Both the position numbers and the translations under genes were made by a program. 64,000 nt of DNA from Sphingomonas sp. (lineage in GTDB: Bacteria; Pseudomonadota; Alphaproteobacteria; Sphingomonadales; Sphingomonadaceae), in contig QFPK01000011.1 in the NCBI GenBank assembly GCA_003248865.1, forward strand, positions 1 to 64,000, given 5' to 3'. Positions 16,783-24,931 of this stretch are shown piece after piece (within the stretch, counting starts at the first letter, position 1; each line of letters begins with the position of its first letter). The notes under the pieces were generated by a model. The model made no database searches and was not told the DNA's origin. It saw only the letters and a program-made list of their open reading frames with translations.

Positions 16783-17322
16783 TTAACTCAGCCGCCAAAC
16801 TGTCCAAGAAGGCGGGACCACCTCACAGACACGCTCCTCGCCAGCGTAGCCCAGGGCACGATTGCGAGCATCGCGCTCGGCGACATCATATCTCCGGGCA
16901 ATGGCAGTCATCTGCTCAAGTTCGTCGGGCGGAGGTGAGTTGCTGTGCGTCGGTGGCGGGCCGATCCACAGCATTGCCTCTTCCCGAAGTCCTGACGGGG
17001 GCTGCCCGATTGCCATCCGCGCGGCTGGTGCAAGCCAATCCGGATGACGAGCGAGCCACCGCACCACAGCGTCAACAAGCGAAGCCTGAAAATTGAACGC
17101 CGGCTTGTAGCCTTGAATCCAATCCTCGCCGAGGCCTTTGAGCACGGCGCTGATATTCTGATGCTTGTATTCGATCGAACCACGTGGGCGGCCGATCACC
17201 GCCTGTAGAAGGCGGTTGTGGTGGGCCTTGCTGTAAGGCCGCCCGATAATATCGTTCGCGAGCATCGCGAAATAGTCGGCGACGATCGCGTCATTCTGCT
17301 CGTCAGACCAGTCACCCGCCAT
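16783..17322 (-). pseudogene. 3'-truncated DUF3883-type gene interrupted by an insertion element
   Basis: From the ATG at 17322 (GAGGG ribosome-binding site five bases upstream) the protein reads DWSDEQNDAIVADYFAML and continues in the style of N-terminal regions of DUF3883 proteins, often found in restriction-related and defence loci. After ALGYAGEERV the frame passes into a short nonsense tail of about 15 residues, because coding homology stops at about 16830 where insertion-sequence DNA begins. In the family that point normally leads into the nuclease-like DUF3883 domain, which is missing. I did not find the other half on the far side of the IS21 element, so a deletion accompanied or followed the insertion. 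Confidence 0.7.
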
Positions 17323-17364
17323 GACAACCCTCGAGCGGGGTGGCCACGCCAATGAGGGTCCGGA

Positions 17365-17790
17365 TCATGCTAGCATCTGCGTCGGCACACCGAGCGCCGG
17401 CCCGGCTTCTGCGAGCCGTTGGTCAAGTGTATAAACCGTGGCTCCATGCTCCGACGCGACGGCGAGATGCAGCGCGTCGCCAGCGCGGAGCCCCAACATA
17501 TGCTGATCGGCAAATCTTGCAGCCGCCCGAAAATGCCCTCCGACGACGGGCCGCACTGTGAAGCTCTCGGCCACCAGCTTGTTGAACATGGCGATCGCCG
17601 CCGCCCGCTGCTCAAGGGTTACCTGTCCGGTCCGCAGCTTGATGGCCATTGCGGACGACATCTCGGTGATGGTCCAATCGCTGATCAAAAGCTGAGCAGG
17701 ATCTTGTTCTGCTAGCCAGCTCTGAGCGCGCAATGTCATTGCTTCGTTGGAGAGGGCCGCGACGATAAACGACGTGTCGAGATAGAACAT
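17365..17790 (-). CDS. vapC: VapC-type PIN-domain ribonuclease toxin
   Basis: A 141-residue PIN-domain protein. Conserved acidic residues are visible at the expected places: Asp5 in FYLDTSFI, Glu in TITEMSSAMA, Asp in AGDALHLAVA and Asp in TLDQRL. These coordinate metal in RNA cleavage. VapC toxins cleave specific tRNAs or rRNA and are blocked by their antitoxin. The start codon overlaps the stop of the antitoxin gene as TGATG, so the module is translationally coupled. Alternatives within the PIN group cannot be separated by eye. Confidence 0.9.
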   Translation of the reverse strand: MFYLDTSFIVAALSNEAMTLRAQSWLAEQDPAQLLISDWTITEMSSAMAIKLRTGQVTLEQRAAAIAMFNKLVAESFTVRPVVGGHFRAAARFADQHMLGLRAGDALHLAVASEHGATVYTLDQRLAEAGPALGVPTQMLA

Positions 17791-18032
17791 CAGTAGCGGT
17801 CGCCATCCCGCATCGACCGCACAAGATCGGCGGCGTTCTGGAGCTGAGGTGGCATGGCTGCCGTCAGCGACTGTAGCAGTGCGGCATCAATCGGTTTGCG
17901 AGGTCTCACCACAGCGGTGAGCCGCGCGACCGGCTTGCCGCGACGGGTGATATCGATTGAATCGCCCGCCTCGACCCGGTCAACCAACTCGCTCAGGTGG
18001 GCCTTGGCGTCTGCCAGATTGATCGTATTCAT
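17790..18032 (-). CDS. vapB: Phd/YefM-type antitoxin of the VapBC module
   Basis: An 80-residue antitoxin with an N-terminal Phd/YefM DNA-binding fold (NLADAKAHLSELVDRVEAG and ITRRGKPVARL) and a C-terminal toxin-binding region rich in Ala, Leu and Asp. It binds and inhibits the PIN toxin encoded directly downstream, and such antitoxins repress their own operon. A perfect inverted repeat lies ten bases upstream of its start, consistent with autoregulation. Pairing of a Phd-type antitoxin with a PIN toxin is common in Alphaproteobacteria. Confidence 0.88.
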   Translation of the reverse strand: MNTINLADAKAHLSELVDRVEAGDSIDITRRGKPVARLTAVVRPRKPIDAALLQSLTAAMPPQLQNAADLVRSMRDGDRY

Positions 18033-18042
18033 ATCGAATTCC

Positions 18043-18060
18043 TGACCATATAGATGGTCA
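18043..18060 (-). promoter_or_regulatory. Inverted-repeat operator of the vapBC module
   Basis: TGACCAT (18043-18049) and ATGGTCA (18054-18060) are perfect inverted copies separated by ATAG, just upstream of vapB on the minus strand. The heptamer CATATAG occurs twice in tandem here (from 18047 and 18059), giving an AT-rich stretch that could be the -10 region. The layout fits autorepression by the antitoxin or the complex. Confidence 0.6.
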
Positions 18061-18245
18061 TATAGCGGGTCGGCATAAGGAATTCCAGTATCGGTTCATT
18101 GAGCCACCTCTCATTGCGATAGAATGACCGAAAACCATCCAATTGCACTTTCGGAAGGCAGGCTTTGATCGCTGGTAGTCACCGTCCTGCGCGAGTGCCG
18201 GCACTGGAACAGCCGCAAACAATATCGACGCCCTCATGATTGAGT

Positions 18246-18833
18246 CTAGACGATAAGGTCTGCTTCATAGATCGATCTGATCCACACCGGCAGGTGGGGC
18301 AGGGCGAAGATCAATCGTCCGTTTGCAAATGTAAGGCAGTGGCGTGGCGGTTGGTTGAGGCGGGAATTGTCGAACACCATGCCACGGTCGGCCCTTAATA
18401 TGGCCTCTCTGATGAACGGCGCGCCGCGTTCGTAACGCGCGCGGATCTTATCTTCCGGCACGATATGCCCGCCTTCTTCCACTCTCGTTCCAACACGAGC
18501 CACGGAGAGTTCGGCGCTGTCGATCCCGACGTGCATTACGATGACGGTAAACCCTTTGGCCCGAGCCTCATCAATCAGTTCAAGCTTGGATGGATGCGAA
18601 AAGACCGTCTCGGTGACGAAATCCCGCCCTTGCGTGAGGCGCTCGACGCGTCGCTGGGAGGCAATGCGGGCTGCTTCATACGAGGCCTGAGGCGAAGGAT
18701 CGCGCAGTTCGTCGCGCTGGATGATATCTGCGTTGATGAACGGCCCCGCGAAGCTGGGAGCGACACGGGTCGCATAGAGGGTGGACTTTCCGGCGCCGTT
18801 TGGCCCGGCAAGGACAATCATTGTAGGCGTCAT
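18246..18833 (-). CDS. Zeta-toxin family kinase
   Basis: A 195-residue P-loop protein with Walker A GPNGAGKST at about residues 9-17, followed by FINADIIQRDE and, near the middle, TETVFSHPSKLELI, the pattern of zeta-toxin-like kinases. Zeta toxins phosphorylate UDP-N-acetylglucosamine or related nucleotides. The ARVGTRVEEGGH and KIRARYERGA stretches supply the conserved Arg residues of the group. The gene starts by an ATGA overlap with the small upstream gene, which I take as its antitoxin. It could also be one of the zeta-like kinases not acting as a toxin. Confidence 0.85.
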   Translation of the reverse strand: MTPTMIVLAGPNGAGKSTLYATRVAPSFAGPFINADIIQRDELRDPSPQASYEAARIASQRRVERLTQGRDFVTETVFSHPSKLELIDEARAKGFTVIVMHVGIDSAELSVARVGTRVEEGGHIVPEDKIRARYERGAPFIREAILRADRGMVFDNSRLNQPPRHCLTFANGRLIFALPHLPVWIRSIYEADLIV

Positions 18834-19186
18834 GCCTTGCGTGAGGTCTTCTCGCGGACAAGGTTTCCGCCGCTATCGAGACCAACGCCGAGGCCAAGCT
18901 TCCGTCGCCGGGCAAACCAGGCTTCTTCTTCAGGCCCGGGTTGGCCCATCCTTTCGACGAAGCTGTCGAGCCAGACGTCCTTTTCCTCGCCGGTGAGTTC
19001 GGTCGTGCCGATTTCTCCTGCAAGGGCAGCAGTGATCCGGGCATGGTCGAAATTGCCGGACTTCTCAATCGCGCGACCAATGCGCACCCAATGAGCCACC
19101 TGTCCTGCGACAGATCGGCTCTGCAACTCGGATTCACGCCGCACGATCGTCATGATGTCATCGGCAAGCTTGATGGATTGGGCCAT
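18830..19186 (-). CDS. ParD-like antitoxin paired with the zeta-type toxin
   Basis: A 118-residue protein starting MAQSIKLADDIMTIVRRESE, with RSVAGQVAHWVRIGRAIEKSG, the ribbon-helix-helix-like pattern of ParD-like antitoxins. The C-terminal half is Glu/Arg-rich with ARRRKLGLGVGLDSGGNLV at the end, likely the toxin-binding region. Its stop overlaps the toxin start as ATGA. The antitoxin-first order with coupling is typical of type II modules. An inverted repeat upstream suggests autoregulation. Confidence 0.8.
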   Translation of the reverse strand: MAQSIKLADDIMTIVRRESELQSRSVAGQVAHWVRIGRAIEKSGNFDHARITAALAGEIGTTELTGEEKDVWLDSFVERMGQPGPEEEAWFARRRKLGLGVGLDSGGNLVREKTSRKA

Positions 19187-19191
19187 ATGTC

Positions 19192-19208
19192 ACCTCTGAT
19201 TGAGAGGT
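19192..19208 (-). promoter_or_regulatory. Operator candidate upstream of the zeta-type module
   Basis: ACCTCT (19192-19197) and AGAGGT (19203-19208) are perfect inverted copies five bases apart, just upstream of the antitoxin start. A related CACCTC half-site follows at 19219-19224, and CCACCTCTCATTG occurs again at about 18105-18117, on the other side of the module. Confidence 0.45.
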
Positions 19209-19289
19209 AGCATTCTGCCACCTCCGCTTCAAGAGCATGGTCCGCAATCCGAACCGAATTCGCCTTACATCCAACTGCTGCAGAATGGC

Positions 19290-20507
19290 TTAAGCCGCAC
19301 AGAGCATATCAACCGCCTTGCGCTTGTGATTGGGGGCGAGGTGCGCATACCGCAACGTCATCTTATAGTCGCTGTGGCCGAGAAGCTCTCGAATGGTGTT
19401 GAGGTCAACCCCTGCCATCGCCAGCTTCGACGCAAAATGATGCCGAAGGTCGTGCCATCTGAAATCCGAGATTTCCGCATCCTTGAGCAGTTTTCCCCAT
19501 GAGCGCTTCAGGTCGGTCAGCTCGTTCCCATTCTCTCCAGGAAAGACGAGCTCCGCTGCCCGATCCGTCATTTTCCGCCAGGACGTCAGGATCCCAACGG
19601 CTTCACTGTTGAGGTAGATATCGCGCCGACGCTTGGCCTTTGAAGACAGGGATCGCACGGTCAGCACCTTCTGCTCCAGGTTCACTTCGCGCCAGGACAG
19701 CTTGAACAACTCGCCTCGCCGAAGCCCGGTATGCATGGAGAGGATCACCATCGGCTTTAGGTGATCCGCGAAGGGCAGGGCGCGCAAATCCGGCTTGCAT
19801 TCATAGGCGCGTTCAAGACGCCATTCGTTACCGCTCTCACGTCGTGCCCGCATCAGTTCTTCGCGGGCTTCCAAAGCGGCCCGGAGCCGTTTTTCTTCGT
19901 CATCACTGAAGTAGCGGGGCGAACCTTCGTCCGCGGCATTGAGCTGCTTTAAATTCTCCAGAGTGCCTTTCGGCATCGCTCCCCACTCGCCCGCACGGGT
20001 GATGGCGCCACGAAGCACATTGATGTCCCGATCCACGGTCGCCGCGGCAATCCCGCTCCGTAGTCGTTGCGTGCGCCATTTTTCAATCTCGCCCACACTG
20101 ATCTTGTCCAGCTTCAAATCTCGAAACGCCGAGAGGGTGCTGCGAAGGCGGTACAGCGTGGCATCTGCAGCATGATGGTTTTGTCGAACCCAAGGCTCAT
20201 AATGTTCGCTTACAAACTCGCCGAGCGTGAGCATGGATTTGGGCACTACGCGGGCGGCAGACGGATCCTCCCCGCAGTCACGCTGCCTGAGCAGCTTCGC
20301 TGCAGCCGTACGCGCTTCGTGCGTCCCCATGACTCCGAAGCGACCGAGCTTCTCCCGTTTCCCTCGGCCATATTCGCAATAGAAGTTCTTCGCGCCCGTC
20401 GGTTGCACCCGAACCAGGAAGCCCTTCAGCCGGCCGTCCCGCACCTCATAGGGGCGATCGTCTGGCTTCATTCGCTCCACGCTGGTTTCGGTAAGGTTCG
20501 AGCCCAT
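19290..20507 (-). CDS. Tyrosine-recombinase integrase of the element
   Basis: A 405-residue phage-type integrase. The N-terminus has the arm-binding-like segment (PDDRPYEVRDGRLKGFLVRV), then a core-binding SAM-like domain (about 95-190) and the catalytic domain. Catalytic residues are visible: Arg in HTGLRRGELF, His-x-x-Arg in HDLRHHFAS, His in LLGHSDYKMT and the nucleophile Tyr in LRYAHLAP. Such enzymes integrate elements at tRNA 3' ends, and a tRNA-Arg 3' fragment lies about 200 bases beyond its start, at the same junction. It is complete and probably functional. Confidence 0.93.
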   Translation of the reverse strand: MGSNLTETSVERMKPDDRPYEVRDGRLKGFLVRVQPTGAKNFYCEYGRGKREKLGRFGVMGTHEARTAAAKLLRQRDCGEDPSAARVVPKSMLTLGEFVSEHYEPWVRQNHHAADATLYRLRSTLSAFRDLKLDKISVGEIEKWRTQRLRSGIAAATVDRDINVLRGAITRAGEWGAMPKGTLENLKQLNAADEGSPRYFSDDEEKRLRAALEAREELMRARRESGNEWRLERAYECKPDLRALPFADHLKPMVILSMHTGLRRGELFKLSWREVNLEQKVLTVRSLSSKAKRRRDIYLNSEAVGILTSWRKMTDRAAELVFPGENGNELTDLKRSWGKLLKDAEISDFRWHDLRHHFASKLAMAGVDLNTIRELLGHSDYKMTLRYAHLAPNHKRKAVDMLCAA

Positions 20508-20703
20508 AGCCCTACTCCTTCCAGCTAAGTGAGAGGCAGCCGCGGCAAACGTAAGTGAAATGTAAGTGAAAATGAACGAAACCGGATGGTACGGGATGGA
20601 ACATGTTTGATCTCCACGTATCTATCTATCAGATTGAATATACTATGGAAATATGTGCAAAACTGTTCAATCCCGTTCCATCGCGTGCACCCTATTTTTC
20701 GCT

Positions 20704-20748
20704 CTCCGAAGGCAAAGGCCACACGTTCGAATCGTGTCGGGTGCGCCA
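20704..20748 (+). other. attR-type site: 3' fragment of tRNA-Arg(CCG)
   Basis: The plus strand holds an anticodon loop CTCCGAA (anticodon CCG at 20706-20708), the 3' strand of the anticodon stem, a variable region, a complete T-arm (ACACG-TTCGAAT-CGTGT), the 3' acceptor strand and CCA ending at 20748. The 5' half of the tRNA is absent: the preceding bases (CTATTTTTCGCT) cannot pair with GGCAA of the anticodon stem. This is the short duplicate left when an element integrates at a tRNA 3' end; the intact tRNA should lie at the other end of the element, left of the window. Confidence 0.8.
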
Positions 20749-20905
20749 CCCACTATCGCTGAATCTGTAGTTCGCATCTGAAGGCTTGCTTCTGAGCCTG
20801 CACGGTTTCTGCATATCTTTCTAACACCGGCTCCCAAGGTCACCCATCACCGCTTGAAACGCGCCTCTCACAACCGGAGCGGTTTTCGATGTCGGGAGTG
20901 TGGAA

Positions 20906-22480
20906 ATGGGGTTGAATGCGTTCAGGGGCCGGGTTGGTCCGAAGCTCGCAGTCAGTATGTTGCTGCTTATTCTTGCGGACCGCCTGCTCTATGGCGCCTG
21001 GGCAGCCCCCGCTTTCGGGTTGTTTGCCATTTCTCTTATGCTTGCACTGCTTGCAGTGCGACAGCGCTGGCTTTCGTCATGGCCGCTTGCCGGCGCCGCC
21101 GGATTCGCCCTGATGCTGCTGGATGATCCCAGTCTGCTGGGATGGACGCTGTTCTGCCTGATGCTGGCGCTGGCGGTAATGCTGCCGCGTATGCGCGACT
21201 TCGACGATGCCATCGCCTGGTCGGGGCGGCTGGCGATTGCGGCCATGCTGGCTCCGTTTCGGCCCTTGGCCGATATTGGTCTGCTCCAGCGCGTGCAACG
21301 GCGAGGGCACAAAGGGGACTGGTCTGCAATGTTGGCGCTGATGGCTGTCCCGGTGGGGGGAGGGGCGGTGTTTCTTTGGCTGTTCAGTGCCGCCAATCCG
21401 CTGATCGCCGATGCACTTTCCAACTTGCGGATCAGCTGGCCTGATTTCGATCAGCTGCTCCGCCTGCTGTTCTGGGGAATGGTGCTGATCCTGGCCTGGG
21501 CCTACATGCGCCCGGCGCCCGTTCGCATGGCTGTACGCGAGGTCGGCGCCACTACCCAAGCCGCTTTGCCAGGCTTTTCCCATCGCTCGGTGCTGTTGTC
21601 GCTGACCCTGTTCAATGTCCTGTTCGCTCTCCAGAACGGGCTCGACATCCTCTATCTGTGGAGTGGGGTGCCTCTGCCGCCGGGCGTGACGCTGGCGGAG
21701 TATGCGCATCGCGGCGCTTATCTGCTGATCTTCACGGCGCTGTTGGCCGGCCTGTTCGTTCTGCTGGCATTTCGGCCGCGCAGCGACATGGTGCGTGAAC
21801 GCCCATTGCGCATGCTGGTGATGCTGTGGGTGGGGCAGAACCTGTTGCTGGTCGCCTCTTCGATGCTGCGGACAATAGACTATATCGAGGCGTACTCGCT
21901 CACCGTCCTGCGCATCTCGGCGCTGTTGTGGATGGGGCTGGTTGCGGTAGGGCTGGTGCTGATCTGCTGGCGTGTGATGGCGGGGCATGGCAACCGCTGG
22001 CTGATCAACAGCAATGCTGCAGCGGTATTCGCTCTTCTGACGTTCTGCAGCCTGATCGATCTGGGCGAAGTGGCCGCACGCTGGAATGTGCGCCATGCGC
22101 GCGAAATGGGCGGAAGTGGCCCCTGGCTCGATCTCTGCTATCTGAACCGGCTTGGTGCTTCCTCTCTTCGTCCGATGGCGCATATGGCTGAGGCAGCAGG
22201 CAAGGGAGCTTTTGAAGACAGGGTTCGTTTCGTCTGGTCGGAAGTCCATCAACGCACGATTCGCGAACAGCAGAGCGTGTACTGGTCCTTCCGCAACCAG
22301 CGCCGTCTAGATGCGGTGAAGGGTGTGCAGGTTGCTCTCCCGGCGCCGCTTCCGCCCGGCGCGTGGCGTGGCTGTGACGGGGAGATCATGCTGCCGTTTA
22401 CGGAGGAGATGCCACCAGCGGCTGTTGAGGAACGCACCACGACGGCAACTGCTCCATTGACGGGCGAGGCGCAGAAATGA
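20906..22480 (+). CDS. DUF4173-type polytopic membrane protein
   Basis: A 524-residue inner-membrane protein with about twelve hydrophobic helices and a soluble C-terminal tail rich in Arg, Gln and Glu. The central segments and the SLIDLGEVAARWNVRHA plus LDLCYLNRLGASSL region match the DUF4173 family in layout. Function is unknown. The GTG at 20900 opens the frame but GGGAG (20894-20898) is spaced for the ATG at 20906. Its stop overlaps the response-regulator start as ATGA, so it belongs to the same operon as the two-component system, perhaps as an envelope-stress sensor or accessory. Confidence 0.75.
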   Translation: MGLNAFRGRVGPKLAVSMLLLILADRLLYGAWAAPAFGLFAISLMLALLAVRQRWLSSWPLAGAAGFALMLLDDPSLLGWTLFCLMLALAVMLPRMRDFDDAIAWSGRLAIAAMLAPFRPLADIGLLQRVQRRGHKGDWSAMLALMAVPVGGGAVFLWLFSAANPLIADALSNLRISWPDFDQLLRLLFWGMVLILAWAYMRPAPVRMAVREVGATTQAALPGFSHRSVLLSLTLFNVLFALQNGLDILYLWSGVPLPPGVTLAEYAHRGAYLLIFTALLAGLFVLLAFRPRSDMVRERPLRMLVMLWVGQNLLLVASSMLRTIDYIEAYSLTVLRISALLWMGLVAVGLVLICWRVMAGHGNRWLINSNAAAVFALLTFCSLIDLGEVAARWNVRHAREMGGSGPWLDLCYLNRLGASSLRPMAHMAEAAGKGAFEDRVRFVWSEVHQRTIREQQSVYWSFRNQRRLDAVKGVQVALPAPLPPGAWRGCDGEIMLPFTEEMPPAAVEERTTTATAPLTGEAQK

Positions 22481-23199
22481 TCCATTGCCCCATGCCCAGC
22501 ACCATCCTGATCGCGGATGACGATCCCCATATCCGGGAGCTTCTGACCTTCGCCTTCCGCAAGGCCGGGCTGGAGACGCTTCAGGTTGCAGATGGCGAAG
22601 CCGTGCTGGACACCGTCCAGCAGACTCCACCTGACCTTGTGGTGCTGGACATCAACATGCCGTGCATGGATGGTCTGGAAGTGTGCCGGCGGCTTCGGGC
22701 GCAAGGTTCGCTTCCGATCCTGTTCCTGTCCTCGCGAGACGAGGAGATCGACCGTGTGCTGGGTATCGAGCTGGGCGCGGACGATTATGTGGTAAAGCCG
22801 TTCAGTCCGCGCGAGGTGGTGGCGCGTGCCATGGCGATCCTGCGGCGCACCGCGGCGGTTCCGCCACCGGTGAACGCTGCGAACCTGCTGACCCATAACC
22901 GACTGGGACTGGATGCGGACAGCTGGGAGGCGAAGTGGGACGGTATCGCCATTCCACTCACCGCTATGGAGTTCGGTCTGCTCCGCACGCTGGCCTCTCA
23001 CCCAGGTCGTATCTTCAGCCGGGATTCGCTGATCGCAGGCCTGCGCGGACCGGGTTTCGCCATTACCGACCGCACGATCGACAGCCATGTGCGCAACCTG
23101 CGCGCCAAGTTTGCGCGGGTAGGTGGCAGGGATCTCATCGAAACCCGGACCGGCATCGGCTATCGGCTGGGCGCCTGCATGGGCGCGGATGCCGCTTGA
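22477..23199 (+). CDS. OmpR-family response regulator
   Basis: A 240-residue regulator with an N-terminal receiver (acidic cluster ADDDPH, phosphoacceptor Asp58 in VVLDINMPCMDG, Lys in YVVKPFSP) and a C-terminal winged-helix domain (TAMEFGLLRTLASHPGRIFS and RTIDSHVRNLRAKF). It likely controls the operon containing its kinase and the efflux genes downstream. It starts within the upstream gene's stop (ATGA) and ends overlapping the kinase start (TTGA), so kinase and regulator are coupled. The pairing resembles CreB/CreC, but this is not decisive. Confidence 0.92.
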   Translation: MIHCPMPSTILIADDDPHIRELLTFAFRKAGLETLQVADGEAVLDTVQQTPPDLVVLDINMPCMDGLEVCRRLRAQGSLPILFLSSRDEEIDRVLGIELGADDYVVKPFSPREVVARAMAILRRTAAVPPPVNAANLLTHNRLGLDADSWEAKWDGIAIPLTAMEFGLLRTLASHPGRIFSRDSLIAGLRGPGFAITDRTIDSHVRNLRAKFARVGGRDLIETRTGIGYRLGACMGADAA

Positions 23200-24770
23200 T
23201 CACGCGTGTGAAGGCGACGCTGAAGCGAGTCTGGCCCTCGCTACACCTTCGCACCATCCTGTTTGTGACGTTGCTGCTGGTGGCTTCGCTGCCCGGTTTC
23301 GGGGCGTTGTTCCTGCGGGTCTATGAGAACACCGTTGTGCGTCAGACTGAAGCGGAGCTGATCAGCCAGGGTGCGGCGCTGGTTGCTGCGGCGGCAGGGG
23401 GTTGGCCGGGGCGCCGGCAGCCCATCGGTGACAGGGAAGATTATGCCCCGGAGGCTTCCAGCATTGATCTCAGCAGTTCTCCGCAGTTGCCCGAACGCCC
23501 CGGGGCAGATGCGGCACTGGTTGCACCTGATTCTGCGGCACTGGCAGCTGGGCTATTGCTCTCACCGGTGCTTGCAGAGACGGCGCGCACAACCTTGGCC
23601 TCGCTGAAGCTGGTGGATCGCAACGGGATCATCGTGGCCGGAGAGGGGCAGGGCCTGCAGTTCAGGGATGTTCCGGAACTGGACGCGGCCTTTGCCGGAC
23701 GAGCGGAGACAGTGATCCGCCGCAACGGCGCCTACCAGCCACGCTACGCGCTGGAATGGCTCAGCCGGGCTGCAGCAGTCCGGCTGCATCATGTCCGCCC
23801 GGTGATCGTGGACGGCAAGGTGGTCGGGGCGCTGATGCTGTCGCGCTCGCCGCGGTCGCTGTTTCGCGGCATCTATGAAGATCGTGCGAAGATCGCACTG
23901 GGCGTCGCCCTTATCTTTGCGGCGCTGGTGGTGCTTGCCGGCCTACTGTCGCGGGGCATCGTGCGGCCCATCGATCAGCTGGCAGCGGCGACCCGATCCG
24001 TCGCGGCTGGGCGATGGGACATGCCGTCACCACCAGTGACTGCCGTGATCGAAATCCGCGACCTTTTCGCCAATTTCGCTGCGATGGCGGATGCGATCGC
24101 GCGCCGGTCCCGGTATCTGCGTGATTTCGCAACGGCTGTAAGCCATGAGTTCAAGACCCCGCTCTCCTCGATCCGAGGTTCGGTTGAACTTTTGCAGGAT
24201 CATCCGGACATGACGGATGCAGAGCGGGGCAGGTTCCTGACGAACATTGCCTCTGATGCGGGCCGTTTGAACCATCTGGTGACCCGCCTGATCGAACTGG
24301 CCCGCGCTGACATGGCATCAAACGCTGCCGCAGAGCGCACGGATCTGTCGGGCTTTTTGAGGCAGGCGCAGGATGCCTGGTCCAGCCCCACACTGTTGGT
24401 CGAATTGGTGGGAGCGGAACAGCCCCTATGGATCCTGTGCCCGGCTTCCAGCCTGGAGGCGATCACATCCATCCTGATCGACAATGCGCGCCAGGCGGGT
24501 GCCGCGCATGTCCGGTTCGTGATTGAGTCAGAAGCGGGAGATATGGTCGGAGTCCGGTGCGAGGACAACGGGCAGGGCATTCCGCCTGGTGATCGGGAAC
24601 GGGTATTCGAGCCGTTCTTCACAAGCCGCCGCAGCAGCGGTGGAAGTGGGCTGGGGCTCCCCATTGCCCGGTCGCTGCTGGAAGCCGCTGGTGGATCAAT
24701 CCGGCTGCTGGATGACACCGACAGCGGTACAACATTCTGCATTCGATTTCCCAGTGCTGGCGCGACCTGA
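23196..24770 (+). CDS. Sensor histidine kinase (CreC-like)
   Basis: A 524-residue membrane kinase. A first helix (about 20-40) and a second (about 232-252) flank a periplasmic sensor region of about 190 residues, followed by HAMP, a dimerisation domain with AVSHEFKTPLSSIRGS (phosphorylated His) and a catalytic domain with IDNARQAGA, EDNGQGIPPGDRERVFEPFF and GGSGLGLPIARS. An open frame reaches back to 22935, but that is antisense-style readthrough inside the regulator gene. The start is the TTG at 23196, overlapping the regulator stop; a GTG at 23208 is the alternative. Confidence 0.9.
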   Translation: MITRVKATLKRVWPSLHLRTILFVTLLLVASLPGFGALFLRVYENTVVRQTEAELISQGAALVAAAAGGWPGRRQPIGDREDYAPEASSIDLSSSPQLPERPGADAALVAPDSAALAAGLLLSPVLAETARTTLASLKLVDRNGIIVAGEGQGLQFRDVPELDAAFAGRAETVIRRNGAYQPRYALEWLSRAAAVRLHHVRPVIVDGKVVGALMLSRSPRSLFRGIYEDRAKIALGVALIFAALVVLAGLLSRGIVRPIDQLAAATRSVAAGRWDMPSPPVTAVIEIRDLFANFAAMADAIARRSRYLRDFATAVSHEFKTPLSSIRGSVELLQDHPDMTDAERGRFLTNIASDAGRLNHLVTRLIELARADMASNAAAERTDLSGFLRQAQDAWSSPTLLVELVGAEQPLWILCPASSLEAITSILIDNARQAGAAHVRFVIESEAGDMVGVRCEDNGQGIPPGDRERVFEPFFTSRRSSGGSGLGLPIARSLLEAAGGSIRLLDDTDSGTTFCIRFPSAGAT

Positions 24771-24795
24771 TGCATTGCGGAAAGAGCGGGGGATT

Positions 24796-24809
24796 TTCGC
24801 ACTTGCGAA
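24796..24809. promoter_or_regulatory. Palindrome between the two-component genes and the efflux operon
   Basis: TTCGCA (24796-24801) and TGCGAA (24804-24809) form a perfect inverted repeat with a CT spacer, about 120 bases upstream of the efflux lipoprotein gene. It could be a regulator site in the promoter of that gene. Which protein binds is not evident. Confidence 0.35.
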
Positions 24810-24931
24810 CGTAGATATATTCGAGTGCAGATATGTGCCGGCAAGTCATTGCGCGTTCACTTTCGTTGCGCTTAGGGCAAAGGGCAATCATCGGGCACAC
24901 GCCCGCTGGCGCGGAAGGAAATCGAGTTTCG

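Larger units (their letters stand above)
14200..16830 (+). mobile_element. IS21-family insertion sequence (istA-istB), limits approximate
   Basis: Two complete adjoining genes, istA and istB, with the order, spacing and motifs of IS21-family elements. Left and right limits are estimates: the left end must lie after the small gene ending at 14178, and the right limit is set by the abrupt end of recognisable DUF3883-type coding sequence at about 16830. I could not match terminal inverted repeats by eye. The stretch 16757-16830, with GCCGCCAAACTGTCC and GGCGGGACCACCTCA, may be the end of a different insertion sequence. Confidence 0.75.

Noticed and set aside
20704..20748. Intact tRNA gene
   Set aside because: The 5' half (acceptor, D-arm and 5' anticodon stem) is missing and upstream bases cannot pair, so only a 3' remnant exists.
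20525..20749. Minus-strand frame of 74 residues starting in the tRNA fragment
   Set aside because: Its N-terminus is the complement of the tRNA-Arg 3' sequence, a common false gene at attachment sites.
22935..23195. Long upstream extension of the histidine kinase frame
   Set aside because: It lies entirely within the response-regulator gene and lacks membrane or sensor features; the TTG at 23196 fits the overlap.
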